From Conexibacter sp. CPCC 206217 (GTDB lineage: Bacteria > Actinomycetota > Thermoleophilia > Solirubrobacterales > Solirubrobacteraceae), in assembly GCF_030646165.1 (NCBI RefSeq), contig NZ_JAUTDO010000005.1, forward strand, positions 372,001-436,000: a stretch of DNA of 64,000 bases. The letters are read 5' to 3'. The notes beneath the pieces were generated by a model. It was not told where the DNA came from. It worked only from the letters and a program-made list of their open reading frames with translations, and made no database searches. Both the position numbers and the translations under genes were made by a program. Positions 23,257 through 30,461 of the stretch are shown here, piece by piece (positions within the stretch are counted from its first letter, which is position 1; the number at the start of each line of letters is the position of its first letter).

Positions 23257-24789
23257 ATGGCGAGTGTCGAGCAGGCGCCGGCAGCCGCGCAGGGCGGCAC
23301 CGGCATCCCCGTTGAGAACCCGGCGACGGGCGAGACGATCGCCACGCTCCCGACGCTGTCGGCCAGCGCCGTGAAGGCGCTCGTCGCGAGAGCGCGCGCG
23401 GCGCAGCCGGCGTGGGAGGCGATCGGCTTCGAGGAGCGCGGCCGCGTGCTGCGGCGCGCCCAGAAGTGGGTCACCGACAACTCCGAGCGGATCATCGCGA
23501 CGATCGTCAGCGAGACCGGCAAGACCTACGAGGACGCCCAGCTCGCCGAGATCATGTACGCCGCCGCCGCGTTCGGCTTCTGGGCGAAGGAGGCGCCGCA
23601 CTTCCTCGCCGACGAGCCGATGAAGTCCGCCAACCCGCTCGTGAAGGGCAAGAAGCTGGTCGTGCGCTACCGGCCCGTCGGCGTCGTCGGCGTGATCGGC
23701 CCGTGGAACTTCCCGTTGACGAACTCCTTCGGCGACTGCATCCCGGCGCTCGCGGCCGGCAACGCGGTGATCCTGAAGCCGAGCGAGGTGACGCCGCTGA
23801 CGTCGCTGCTGATGGCCGAGGGGCTGCGCGCCGCGGGCCTGCCCGACGACGTCTTCCAGGTCGCGACAGGCGACGGCGCGACCGGCAGCGCGCTGATCGA
23901 CCACGTCGACTTCGTGATGTTCACGGGCTCGACGAAGACCGGCAAGAAGGTGATGGAGCGGGCCGCCAAGACGCTCACGCCGGTCGGTCTCGAGCTGGGC
24001 GGCAAGGACCCGATGATCGTGCTCGCCGACGCCGATCTCGACCGCGCCGCCAACGCCGCCGCCTACTACTCGATGAACAACGGCGGGCAGGTCTGCATCT
24101 CGATCGAGCGCGTCTACGTCGAGGCGCCCGCCTACGACGAGTTCGTGCGCAAGGTCACCGACAGAGTCAAGTCGCTGCGCCAGGGCCGCCCGTCAGGCCC
24201 CGGCAGCATCGACGTCGGCGCCGTCACCTTCCCGCCGCAGCTGGACATCATCGAGGCGCACGTCGCCGACGCCGTCGCGAAGGGCGCCAGAGTGCTGACC
24301 GGCGGCAGAGCCGCGCCCGGCCCCGGCATGTTCTACGAGCCGACCGTGCTGGTCGACGTCGACCACACGATGTCGTGCATGACCGAGGAGACGTTCGGGC
24401 CGACGCTGCCGATCATGAAGGTCGCCGACGCCGACGAGGCATTGAGACTGGCGAACGACTCGCCCTACGGCCTGCAGGCGTCCGTCTGGACGAAGGACCT
24501 GCGCCGCGGCGAGCAGCTCGCGCGCCGCGTCGAGGCCGGCGCCGTCTGCGTCAACGACGCGCAGGTCAACTACACGGCGCTCGAGCTGCCGATGGGCGGC
24601 TGGAAGTCGTCGGGCCTCGGCACCCGCCACGGCGCCGGCGGGATCCGCAAGTACACGCAGCAGCAGACGCTGCTGGTGACCCGCTTCGCGGGCAAGAGAG
24701 ACCCGCACATGTTCCCCTACAGCAAGCGCGTGACGAAGCTGATCGGCGGGCTCACGAGACTGCTGTACGGCCGCGGCAAGCGCGCCTGA
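23257..24789 (+). CDS. NAD(P)-dependent aldehyde dehydrogenase (succinate-semialdehyde type)
   Basis: A 510-residue aldehyde dehydrogenase. Visible are the conserved IGPWNFPLTNSF segment, the general-base region LELGGKDPMIV, the catalytic cysteine in NNGGQVCISIERVYV (near residue 287), and EETFGPTLPIMKV. It oxidises an aldehyde such as succinate semialdehyde or a longer aliphatic aldehyde to the acid. The ATG has GAGAGGGAG upstream. It is divergent from the MFS gene across a 146-bp AT-richer region, and converges on a secreted protein with only 6 bp between stops. Confidence 0.94.
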   Translation: MASVEQAPAAAQGGTGIPVENPATGETIATLPTLSASAVKALVARARAAQPAWEAIGFEERGRVLRRAQKWVTDNSERIIATIVSETGKTYEDAQLAEIMYAAAAFGFWAKEAPHFLADEPMKSANPLVKGKKLVVRYRPVGVVGVIGPWNFPLTNSFGDCIPALAAGNAVILKPSEVTPLTSLLMAEGLRAAGLPDDVFQVATGDGATGSALIDHVDFVMFTGSTKTGKKVMERAAKTLTPVGLELGGKDPMIVLADADLDRAANAAAYYSMNNGGQVCISIERVYVEAPAYDEFVRKVTDRVKSLRQGRPSGPGSIDVGAVTFPPQLDIIEAHVADAVAKGARVLTGGRAAPGPGMFYEPTVLVDVDHTMSCMTEETFGPTLPIMKVADADEALRLANDSPYGLQASVWTKDLRRGEQLARRVEAGAVCVNDAQVNYTALELPMGGWKSSGLGTRHGAGGIRKYTQQQTLLVTRFAGKRDPHMFPYSKRVTKLIGGLTRLLYGRGKRA

Positions 24790-24795
24790 CCGGTG

Positions 24796-25470
24796 TCAGG
24801 CGACGCGCTTCAGTCTCAGCGTCCCGCTCCAGCTGACGTGGTGCAGGCCGCCGTCGTCGCTCCAACTCGAATCGATGCCGGGAGCGATGCGGACGTTCTT
24901 GCCGCGCTTGACCGCCAGCAGCTGTCTGAGCGAGTAGGTGCGCGTCGTGGCGGCGACCGGGATGCCCGGGATCGACCACGCCGGCGCGCCCTGCGGGCAG
25001 CTCATCGGCGGCGGGAAGAAGCTCCACTGGATCCGCATTCTGTCGCCTCTGAAGGTGATCCCGGCGGCGATGCTCGTCGGCTCGAGCGCGTCCGGTGTCG
25101 CCTGCCCGCAGTCCCATGTGCGCGTCGGTGTCACGATCGTCGCGTCGCTGTTGCCGCCGTAGGTGAGGCCCGTGGCGGTGAACGGGAGCAGCAGGGCGCG
25201 GCGCTTCGCGGCGCTGAGCGGGATCGTCAGCTCGCCGCGCGTGGCGTTGCCGTCGGCGTAGGTCGCTCTGCCGCTGTAGGTGTAGTGGTCCGCGCCGTCG
25301 TCGAGCGCCACGCCGACGGTGCCTCTGACGTTCACGTCGACCAGCTCGAAGCGGGCTGAGGTCGCGGTTCTGGCGGCGGCTGCGGGCGCGGGCGCCGGCG
25401 CGACGGCGGCGCAGAGGAGCGCGGCGGTCAGGACGGCGAGCGGCGGCGGAAGACGGAGGCGTCGTTGCAT
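24796..25470 (-). CDS. secreted protein of unknown function
   Basis: A 224-residue exported protein. The first 34 residues form a signal peptide (LAVLTAALLCAAVAPAPAPA with an AAA cleavage region). The mature part is rich in beta-strand-like segments and Thr, with two Cys (WDCGQ and MSCPQG) that could form a disulfide. I do not recognise a family. It converges with the aldehyde dehydrogenase gene 6 bp away. Arginine is often AGA, as in neighbouring accessory genes. Confidence 0.75.
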   Translation of the reverse strand: MQRRLRLPPPLAVLTAALLCAAVAPAPAPAAAARTATSARFELVDVNVRGTVGVALDDGADHYTYSGRATYADGNATRGELTIPLSAAKRRALLLPFTATGLTYGGNSDATIVTPTRTWDCGQATPDALEPTSIAAGITFRGDRMRIQWSFFPPPMSCPQGAPAWSIPGIPVAATTRTYSLRQLLAVKRGKNVRIAPGIDSSWSDDGGLHHVSWSGTLRLKRVA

Positions 25471-25558
25471 GGTCCGACACGATCGTCGTCGCCGCCTTGC
25501 GCCGCCTCCGTCGTTCGGTGCAAGCGGCTCAGACGTTCGGGCCGGATCCGCCGCCCGC

Positions 25559-26080
25559 TCAGTGGCTCACGCAGGCGGGGATTCTCAGCCTGCGCCAGGT
25601 CGCGTCGGCGGTCGGCGAGACGAGCGCCAGTCTGCGCTGCAGTTGCTGGTAGGTGTCGATCGGGTCGGCGCCGCCTCTCAGGTCTCTGACGGCGTTGCCG
25701 ATCAGCTGCAGCTGGCGGGCGTTCGCCGAGACGGCCAGCTCATAGTCTCTGCGCAGCGAGTCGGGCGCTCTGTCCTGCAGTCTCTGCAGTCTCACGAGCG
25801 CCGGGCGCAGCTGCGTGAGGCCCTCGGACAGGAACCGCTCGCCGCCGGCCGGCGCGTTCGGCACCGCGACCCTGTCGGTCGTCGCCGCGACTCTGTTGCA
25901 GATCTCGCTCGCCTGCGTGCGCAGCTCCTGCTCGCTGAGGCCGCTGCCGCAGCCCTTCACCAGCAGCACGATCACGATCAGCACGACGACCCCGGCACCG
26001 ATCAGCACCGCGCGGCTTGGCAGCGCGGGGCTCCTCGGCGGTGGTGCGGTGCGACGGGACGACTGGGCACGTCTGGACAA
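25559..26080 (-). CDS. membrane-anchored protein of unknown function
   Basis: A 173-residue single-pass protein. A basic Ser/Arg/Pro-rich N terminus precedes one transmembrane helix (AVLIGAGVVVLIVIVLLVKG, about residues 24-43). This is followed by a helical extracytoplasmic domain (LSEQELRTQASEICNRVAA, LTQLRPALVRLQRLQ) with a likely coiled-coil tendency. No family was recognised. An 11-bp gap separates it from the 29-codon ORF upstream (26092-26181), with which it may be co-transcribed. Confidence 0.7.
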   Translation of the reverse strand: MSRRAQSSRRTAPPPRSPALPSRAVLIGAGVVVLIVIVLLVKGCGSGLSEQELRTQASEICNRVAATTDRVAVPNAPAGGERFLSEGLTQLRPALVRLQRLQDRAPDSLRRDYELAVSANARQLQLIGNAVRDLRGGADPIDTYQQLQRRLALVSPTADATWRRLRIPACVSH

Positions 26081-26091
26081 GAGGCCGGATG

Positions 26092-26181
26092 CTAGTGAAC
26101 GGTGCCGCTGGCAACTTCCCAGGCGCGCTGCGCGAGCTTCGGCACGCCGTCGTCCAGCAGTGGCGAAGAAGGGTCGTCCAT
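26092..26181 (-). CDS. small ORF, 29 residues, with strong ribosome-binding site
   Basis: The sequence begins MDDPSSPLLDDGVPKL and ends at a TAG 11 bp before the membrane protein gene. It is preceded by GGAGGGG three bases before the ATG, one of the best Shine-Dalgarno sequences in this part of the window. The peptide has an acidic N terminus and an amphipathic middle (KLAQRAWEVA) and no signal peptide. It is too short for family recognition. It may be a true small protein or a leader peptide coupling translation of the downstream gene. Confidence 0.45.
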   Translation of the reverse strand: MDDPSSPLLDDGVPKLAQRAWEVASGTVH

Positions 26182-26206
26182 GGTCCCCTCCAGCAGTTCC
26201 CGCCGA

Positions 26207-26236
26207 CTCGCCGAACGCGCGTTGGCGTTCGGCGAG
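26207..26236 (-). terminator. intrinsic terminator after the small stress-type gene
   Basis: A perfect 12-bp stem (26207-26218 with 26225-26236) with a 6-nt loop lies 28 bp beyond the stop of the gene at 26264. No strong T-tract, as is common in GC-rich actinobacteria. Confidence 0.6.
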
Positions 26237-26263
26237 GGCCGCGGGGACGTCTGGGCAAAGCGA

Positions 26264-26563
26264 TCAGGCGGTTGCGAGCAGCTTGCGCGAGTCGATCACG
26301 GCGTCGAACTCGTCCAGCGCGAGCTGGGAGGGGTTGCCGACCATCCCGACGACGGCGGCGCCGGTCGCCAGCGAGGTCGCGGTCAGCAGCGTCGCGAGCC
26401 TGTCGCGGCGGTCATGCGCCGTCTGCGCCGGGCTCCACGACCAGGCCGGGTCGCTGCCTTCGATCAGCACCGTGACGTGGTGCGGGTGGTGCGCAGCGGC
26501 CGACGCGACGAGCTCTTCGTCATGTCCGTTGGGCCCTGCGATCAGGAGGATGTCAGTCATCAT
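26264..26563 (-). CDS. small universal-stress-like protein, function unknown
   Basis: A 99-residue protein. The first strand DILLIAGPNG, then HHVTVLIEG, and a later hydrophobic strand with GAAVVGMVGNP resemble half of a UspA-type Rossmann-like fold with a GxxG turn, but the match is loose. The double ATG (MMTD) leaves the start ambiguous by one codon. Upstream DNA contains five 10-12-nt tandem repeats (26587-26646), pointing to tight control by a response regulator. A terminator follows. Confidence 0.6.
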   Translation of the reverse strand: MMTDILLIAGPNGHDEELVASAAAHHPHHVTVLIEGSDPAWSWSPAQTAHDRRDRLATLLTATSLATGAAVVGMVGNPSQLALDEFDAVIDSRKLLATA

Positions 26564-26586
26564 GGCCGCCAGTCTGGTGTCGGGCT

Positions 26587-26646
26587 GTTAAGAACCCCTA
26601 ACGCCTTTGGAACGTCCGTCTTAAGCCTCGTAACGCCCTTCTTAAC
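26587..26646 (-). promoter_or_regulatory. array of direct repeats with ~11-nt period (PHO-box-like)
   Basis: Read on the minus strand, units beginning GTTAAGAAGGGC, GTTACGAGGC, TTAAGACGGAC, GTTCCAAAGGC and GTTAGGGG follow each other with 10-12-nt spacing. The array is bounded by GTTAAG and CTTAAC. Helical-turn spacing of GTT units resembles the 11-nt direct repeat units bound by PhoP/OmpR-family regulators in actinobacteria. It ends 24 bp from the start of the stress-like gene, so it overlaps or abuts its promoter. Confidence 0.55.
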
Positions 26647-26718
26647 AGCGTCCATGCGCCCGAGTTGCGGCGGCGTGCCGGATTCCAGATTGGACTACGC
26701 CACCGCTCCTGCGGCGGA

Positions 26719-28122
26719 TCAGCGCACGACGACGGACTCGGTCATCGCGACCGGGTGCAGCGCGCAGAAGATGCGGTATGTGCCGGCCTTGCTGAAGCGC
26801 TGCGTGAAGCTGCCGCGGTCGAGATTCTCCGAGCCGAAGCCGATCGGCCCGGAGGCCAGCGTGACGTTGTGGATCGTGCCGTCGTCGTCGAAGTCCCAGC
26901 GCAGTCTGCTGCCGCGTCTGAGCACGATGTTGCGCTTGGAGAAGTTGAAGCCCTTGATCTTCACGGTCGCGCCGCTTCTGAGCGCGACGCGTCTGCCGGG
27001 CGGCGCCTGGATCGTGATCGCTCTGCCGCTGTCGGGATCGATCCCGGTCAGCGGGACGGTGAAGCGCGGCGGCGTCGGGCGGCCGGGCGGCCGGCCGCTG
27101 TAGGAGACGTCGAGCGGGAGCGCTCCGCATGGTTCGGTGACGGTCGGATCGGGCGCGACGTAGACGACGGAGATCCCCATCACGCGGGTGTGCGGGAGCA
27201 CGCCGTCGTAGGTCGAGGTCAGCCGCAGCTTCGAGTTGGCGGCGAGCGGGACGCCGGTCGGCGAGGTCATCGCCGTCACGTTGATCGGACCGGGTTCGTG
27301 GAGGATCGGGCGCACGTTGTAGAACGGGTGCGTCGCCTGGCCCCAGGTCGGCTGGAAGCGGGCGATCTCGCGGTCGCCGCAGGTCGGTTCGGTGACGGTG
27401 AGGTCGCGGCCGCCGCCGTGGACGTGGCCGGTGCCGGCGACGAGGCGGCCGGCGGTCGGGATCGTCCACTCGGCCGAGCGTCTGTCCAGCGCACCCGGTC
27501 TGCCGCCGCCGGGGATGTTGTAGATCGGGTCGACGAGGCAGTTGTTGACGTCGAGCCAGTATGGCGTGACCTCCTGCAGCGGGTCGGCCGTCTCGACCGT
27601 CATGTCGTACTTGATGTACGCCTGGTCGGGAAGCTGTCTGTGGTTCATCAGCATCCACACGAGGAACCACGTGTCGTCTCTGGCGACGGGGTAGCCGTAG
27701 CCGGCCGGCAGCCGCATCTCCGCGCGCTCCTCGCCGGCGGCGTAGAAGCGCTCGGCCAGCGCCGGCAGTCTCGAGCGCGAGTCCCACAGCGTGAACTGCG
27801 AGCAGGTCTTGTCGGTGCGCGGTCTGGCGGGGCTGCCGGCGTTGAGGAAGACGACGTGGTGCAGCATCACGCGCGAGATCGGCAGCGGCTTGCCCCGCTT
27901 GTCGACGACGTTCACTCTCATGTCGGTGATGTAGCCGTCGACGCCGGGCGTCGGGACCCCGATCGAGTTCTCCTGACGGACCTCGTATCCGCCGATCTTG
28001 ATCGGCCCGAACGTCTTGGAGATCGTCTGCGTCGCGGCCTGCGCGGTGGTCGCAGCGAGCGCCCACGACAGCAGGGTCAGCAGCGTCATCGCCAGCATCG
28101 TGGTCGAACGTCGGCGTGCCAC
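26719..28122 (-). CDS. secreted protein with Nod19-like domain and C-terminal cupredoxin domain
   Basis: A 467-residue exported protein. A signal peptide (Arg-rich start, then LAMTLLTLLSWALAATTAQA) precedes a domain containing VMLHHVVFLN and GTGHVHGGGRDL, which recalls plant 'stress up-regulated Nod 19' and copper-dependent monooxygenase-like beta domains. The last 90 residues are a cupredoxin: His in GTIHNVTL, then Cys, His and Met in FCALHPVAM, the full type-1 copper set. GTG 28122 is chosen for its GAGGAGAGG Shine-Dalgarno; the frame is open another kilobase but antisense to the glycosylase gene. Role unknown; copper binding and extracellular redox chemistry are inferred. Confidence 0.78.
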   Translation of the reverse strand: MARRRSTTMLAMTLLTLLSWALAATTAQAATQTISKTFGPIKIGGYEVRQENSIGVPTPGVDGYITDMRVNVVDKRGKPLPISRVMLHHVVFLNAGSPARPRTDKTCSQFTLWDSRSRLPALAERFYAAGEERAEMRLPAGYGYPVARDDTWFLVWMLMNHRQLPDQAYIKYDMTVETADPLQEVTPYWLDVNNCLVDPIYNIPGGGRPGALDRRSAEWTIPTAGRLVAGTGHVHGGGRDLTVTEPTCGDREIARFQPTWGQATHPFYNVRPILHEPGPINVTAMTSPTGVPLAANSKLRLTSTYDGVLPHTRVMGISVVYVAPDPTVTEPCGALPLDVSYSGRPPGRPTPPRFTVPLTGIDPDSGRAITIQAPPGRRVALRSGATVKIKGFNFSKRNIVLRRGSRLRWDFDDDGTIHNVTLASGPIGFGSENLDRGSFTQRFSKAGTYRIFCALHPVAMTESVVVR

Positions 28123-28221
28123 AGCGCAACCTCTCCTCGCAGGTCCCTCTCCTGCGGGCAGCATACGCCCGGCGTGCAAGCCGCGGGCCACCTCCGCGCG
28201 AGCGTCTAGTGTGGAGGCCGG

Positions 28222-29067
28222 ATGCCCGAGCTGCCCGAGGTCGAGATCACCGCCCGTCTGCTGGGTGAGGCGGTCGCAGGAGCCCGTGTCGAGTCGACGC
28301 TCGCGCCCGGGATCAACGCGATCAAGACGTTCGACCCGCCGCTGCACGCGCTCGACGGCACGACGCTGACGGGTACGCTGCGCCGCGGCAAGCAGCTCGG
28401 CGTGACCAACGACACGGGTTTGGTGCTGCTGTTCCACCTGATGTCGGCCGGCCGGCTGCAGCTGTACGACAGACGCGCGGGTCTGCGCGACAGAACGTCG
28501 CGCGTGCTGGTGCGGCTGGACGACGGGCGCGAGCTGCGTCTGCGCGAGTTCGGCACCAAGCAGGCGGCGTGGGCGAAGCTGCTGCGCGCCGAGGAGGTCG
28601 ATGCCGAGGAGTCGATCGCGACGCTGGGCCCGGAGGCGTGGCCCGACCCGCCGCCGTTCCTGCCGCTGCTGAGACTCGCGCGCCCGCTGCACACGCTGCT
28701 GCGTGACCAGCGCACGATCGCCGGGATCGGCCGCTCCTGGGTCGACGAGATCCTCTGGACCGCGAGACTGTCGCCGTTCAAGCGCGGCAGAGACCTGTCC
28801 GAGGAGGAGGCCACGAGGTTGCGCTCGGCGACGGTGGACGTGCTCGGCGGCGCGATCGCGTTCTACGAAGAGACGCTGAGACTGCCGCTGCCGGACAAGC
28901 TCCCGCTGCCGCTGAAGGTCCATCGCAAGCACGGCGAGCCGTGCCCCAGCTGCGGCGCCGAGCTGATGGCCGTCCACTACGAGGACTACGTGATCTCGTA
29001 CTGCCCGGTCGAGCAGACCGACGGCAAGGTCCTGAAGGACCGCCGCATGTCGCGGTTGTTGAAGTAG
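28222..29067 (+). CDS. formamidopyrimidine-DNA glycosylase family protein (Fpg/Nei)
   Basis: A 281-residue base-excision repair glycosylase/AP lyase. The N terminus PELPEVE supplies the catalytic Pro and Glu, and a conserved Lys is in RGKQLGV. The helix-two-turn-helix region GIGRSWVDEILW is near residue 175. The C-terminal zinc finger starts normally (CPSCG) but the second half reads YCPVEQTDGK, with Glu where the fourth Cys should be, so zinc binding is doubtful. The terminal Arg of the finger is present in KDRRMSRLLK. It probably removes oxidised purines or pyrimidines, perhaps with altered specificity. Confidence 0.88.
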   Translation: MPELPEVEITARLLGEAVAGARVESTLAPGINAIKTFDPPLHALDGTTLTGTLRRGKQLGVTNDTGLVLLFHLMSAGRLQLYDRRAGLRDRTSRVLVRLDDGRELRLREFGTKQAAWAKLLRAEEVDAEESIATLGPEAWPDPPPFLPLLRLARPLHTLLRDQRTIAGIGRSWVDEILWTARLSPFKRGRDLSEEEATRLRSATVDVLGGAIAFYEETLRLPLPDKLPLPLKVHRKHGEPCPSCGAELMAVHYEDYVISYCPVEQTDGKVLKDRRMSRLLK

Positions 29068-29149
29068 CGGGTCACGTCGCGGACCCGGTCTGCTCGCAGG
29101 GGTCTCGTATCCTCCGGCGCGAAGCATCCGCGAGCCCGAAAGGCATCCC

Positions 29150-29623
29150 ATGATCGAGACCGGCGAGAAGGCCCCCCAGTTCACGCTTCCCGACCAGGAC
29201 GGCAACGACGTCAGCCTGTCCGACTTCGCGGGCAAGACGGTCGTCCTCTACTTCTACCCGAAGGCGGACACCCCCGGCTGCACGACCCAGGCATGCGGCG
29301 TGCGCGACCACCTGCCCAACTACGCCGAGGCCGGCGCCGTCGTCCTGGCCGTCTCACCCGACTCGGTCAGAAGAGTGAAGAGATTCGCCGACAAGTTCGC
29401 GCTCGACTTCGCCCTCCTCGCCGACGAGGAGCACGCCGTCTGCGAGGCCTACGGCACGTGGGCCGAGAAGAGCATGTACGGCAAGAAGTACTGGGGCGCC
29501 CTGCGCGCGACCTTCATCATCGACGCTGAGGGCGTCGTGGTCCACGTGATCCCGAGAGTGACGCCGAGAACGCATGACGACGAGGTGCTGAAGGCGTTGG
29601 AGGAGCTGAGCGCGGCGGCGTAG
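29150..29623 (+). CDS. bcp: thioredoxin-dependent peroxiredoxin (BCP/PrxQ type)
   Basis: A 157-residue peroxiredoxin reducing hydrogen peroxide and organic peroxides. The active-site segment YPKADTPGCTTQACGVRD has the peroxidatic Cys and, five residues later, the resolving Cys, the pattern of BCP proteins. The fold opens with APQFTLPDQDGNDVSLSDF. Length is standard. It lies 82 bp after the glycosylase on the same strand, a sensible pairing of oxidative-damage repair and peroxide removal. Several Arg codons near the middle are AGA. Confidence 0.95.
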   Translation: MIETGEKAPQFTLPDQDGNDVSLSDFAGKTVVLYFYPKADTPGCTTQACGVRDHLPNYAEAGAVVLAVSPDSVRRVKRFADKFALDFALLADEEHAVCEAYGTWAEKSMYGKKYWGALRATFIIDAEGVVVHVIPRVTPRTHDDEVLKALEELSAAA

Positions 29624-29710
29624 GCGACCTCGCGTCCGGGCATGAGCGTCCGCGTCGGGCGTTGTCTGCGTCTCGTTCCGAGGACCGCGAGAATGGCTGA
29701 CGGGTTGGCT

Positions 29711-29725
29711 GCCTCTGAGTGAGGC
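29711..29725. terminator. small hairpin between peroxiredoxin and AbiF-like gene
   Basis: GCCTC-tgagt-GAGGC between two convergent genes. It is small and without T-tract, but the position fits a terminator. Confidence 0.3.
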
Positions 29726-29743
29726 GCGAGCGCGGAGGAGCAG

Positions 29744-30365
29744 CTACAGCGGCCGCGTGCCGAGCAGCGTTGGGACGCGGGTGCGTTCGGCGAGCCAGCG
29801 TTCGGCGTCCGGATCGATCCAGCCGGCGATGAGGAGCATGTCGTCGGATCGTGCGGCTATGTCCTGTTTGAGCAGGCAGTCGTGGTGTGCGATGCGGTTG
29901 CGGAAGCGCTGGAGCAGGCGCATCCGCTGAGTCAGGTCTCTTCGGACGACCGAGCCGTGTGGGAAGGCGTGATGGAGTCGGTGTCGCCACAGTTCCTCGT
30001 AGGTCTTGCTGAAAAGACCGGCCCAGAAGCCGAACGGCGACGACCCGACCTCGTGTGACCGCCTTGCCTCTGTCGAGGCGCTCGACGGCGACGATGACCT
30101 GCTTGACGCCGTCGGGCTGGAGGACTCTGAAGTCCATGAGCCAGGTGTCGCGGAGCGGGTCTTGCGGTTGGCCGTCGCCGAGCACGGCGTCGATCGCGTT
30201 GCGGACGAGCACCTCGAAGTGGTGGACCATGCCGAAACATGCGGTGGCCAATTCGGCGTGCCAGTCATAGAGCGCGAGCGCCCGTTCGTGATCCCCGCCG
30301 ACCTCATCCAAGAACGGCTGGAAGCGGGCTGACGAGAGCCAGGTCTGGGCTTGGCTCGGCTCCAC
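29744..30365 (-). pseudogene. Abi_2/AbiF-like HEPN abortive-infection protein, frame disrupted
   Basis: Two overlapping minus-strand frames together encode one Abi_2-type protein of about 200 residues. The first part, from GTG 30365 (start MEPSQAQTWLSS), runs through the family region WHAELATACFGMVHHFEV and LVRNAIDAVLG up to about 30030. The rest (FGFWAGLFSKTYEELWRHRL, FRNRIAHHDCLLKQDI, GWIDPDAERWL) continues in another frame to the TAG at 29744. RNRIAH is an R-x4-H HEPN nuclease motif. The shift lies near 30020-30035, where family members usually have a few more residues between GRVVA and FGFW. A real mutation, a sequencing error or programmed frameshifting are all possible. A structured RNA lies directly upstream. 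Confidence 0.75.
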
Positions 30366-30450
30366 GATCGCGCTACCCTACTTCTTGACGCCCCGGTCCC
30401 GCCTAGGACTCCTGCAAGGGAGTTATGCGGCCGGGGCTTTGCATTTCCGG
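30366..30450 (-). ncRNA. structured RNA leader upstream of the AbiF-like gene (abiF-RNA-like)
   Basis: On the minus strand an outer 7-bp stem (30437-30431 with 30396-30390) continues after a 2-nt bulge as GCGG/CCGC (30430-30427 with 30402-30399). It closes on an inner hairpin (30423-30419 with 30412-30408, six-base loop). A short unpaired tail then leads to the GTG start of the Abi-like gene at 30365. Bacterial Abi_2/AbiF genes are known to be preceded by a conserved structured RNA (abiF RNA), which acts as the antitoxin RNA in the toxin-antitoxin modules related to Cas13 ancestry. Position and architecture fit; identity with that Rfam family is inferred, not tested. Confidence 0.5.
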
Positions 30451-30461
30451 GAGTCGCCGCT

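Noticed and set aside
28123..29235. Large N-terminal extension of the Nod19-like protein in the same open frame
   Set aside because: The extension is antisense to the Fpg-family glycosylase gene, and a signal peptide with good ribosome-binding site starts at 28122.
30351..30461. Upstream extension of the hypothetical protein
   Set aside because: It is exactly antisense to the structured RNA and start of the AbiF-like gene, with no ribosome-binding site.
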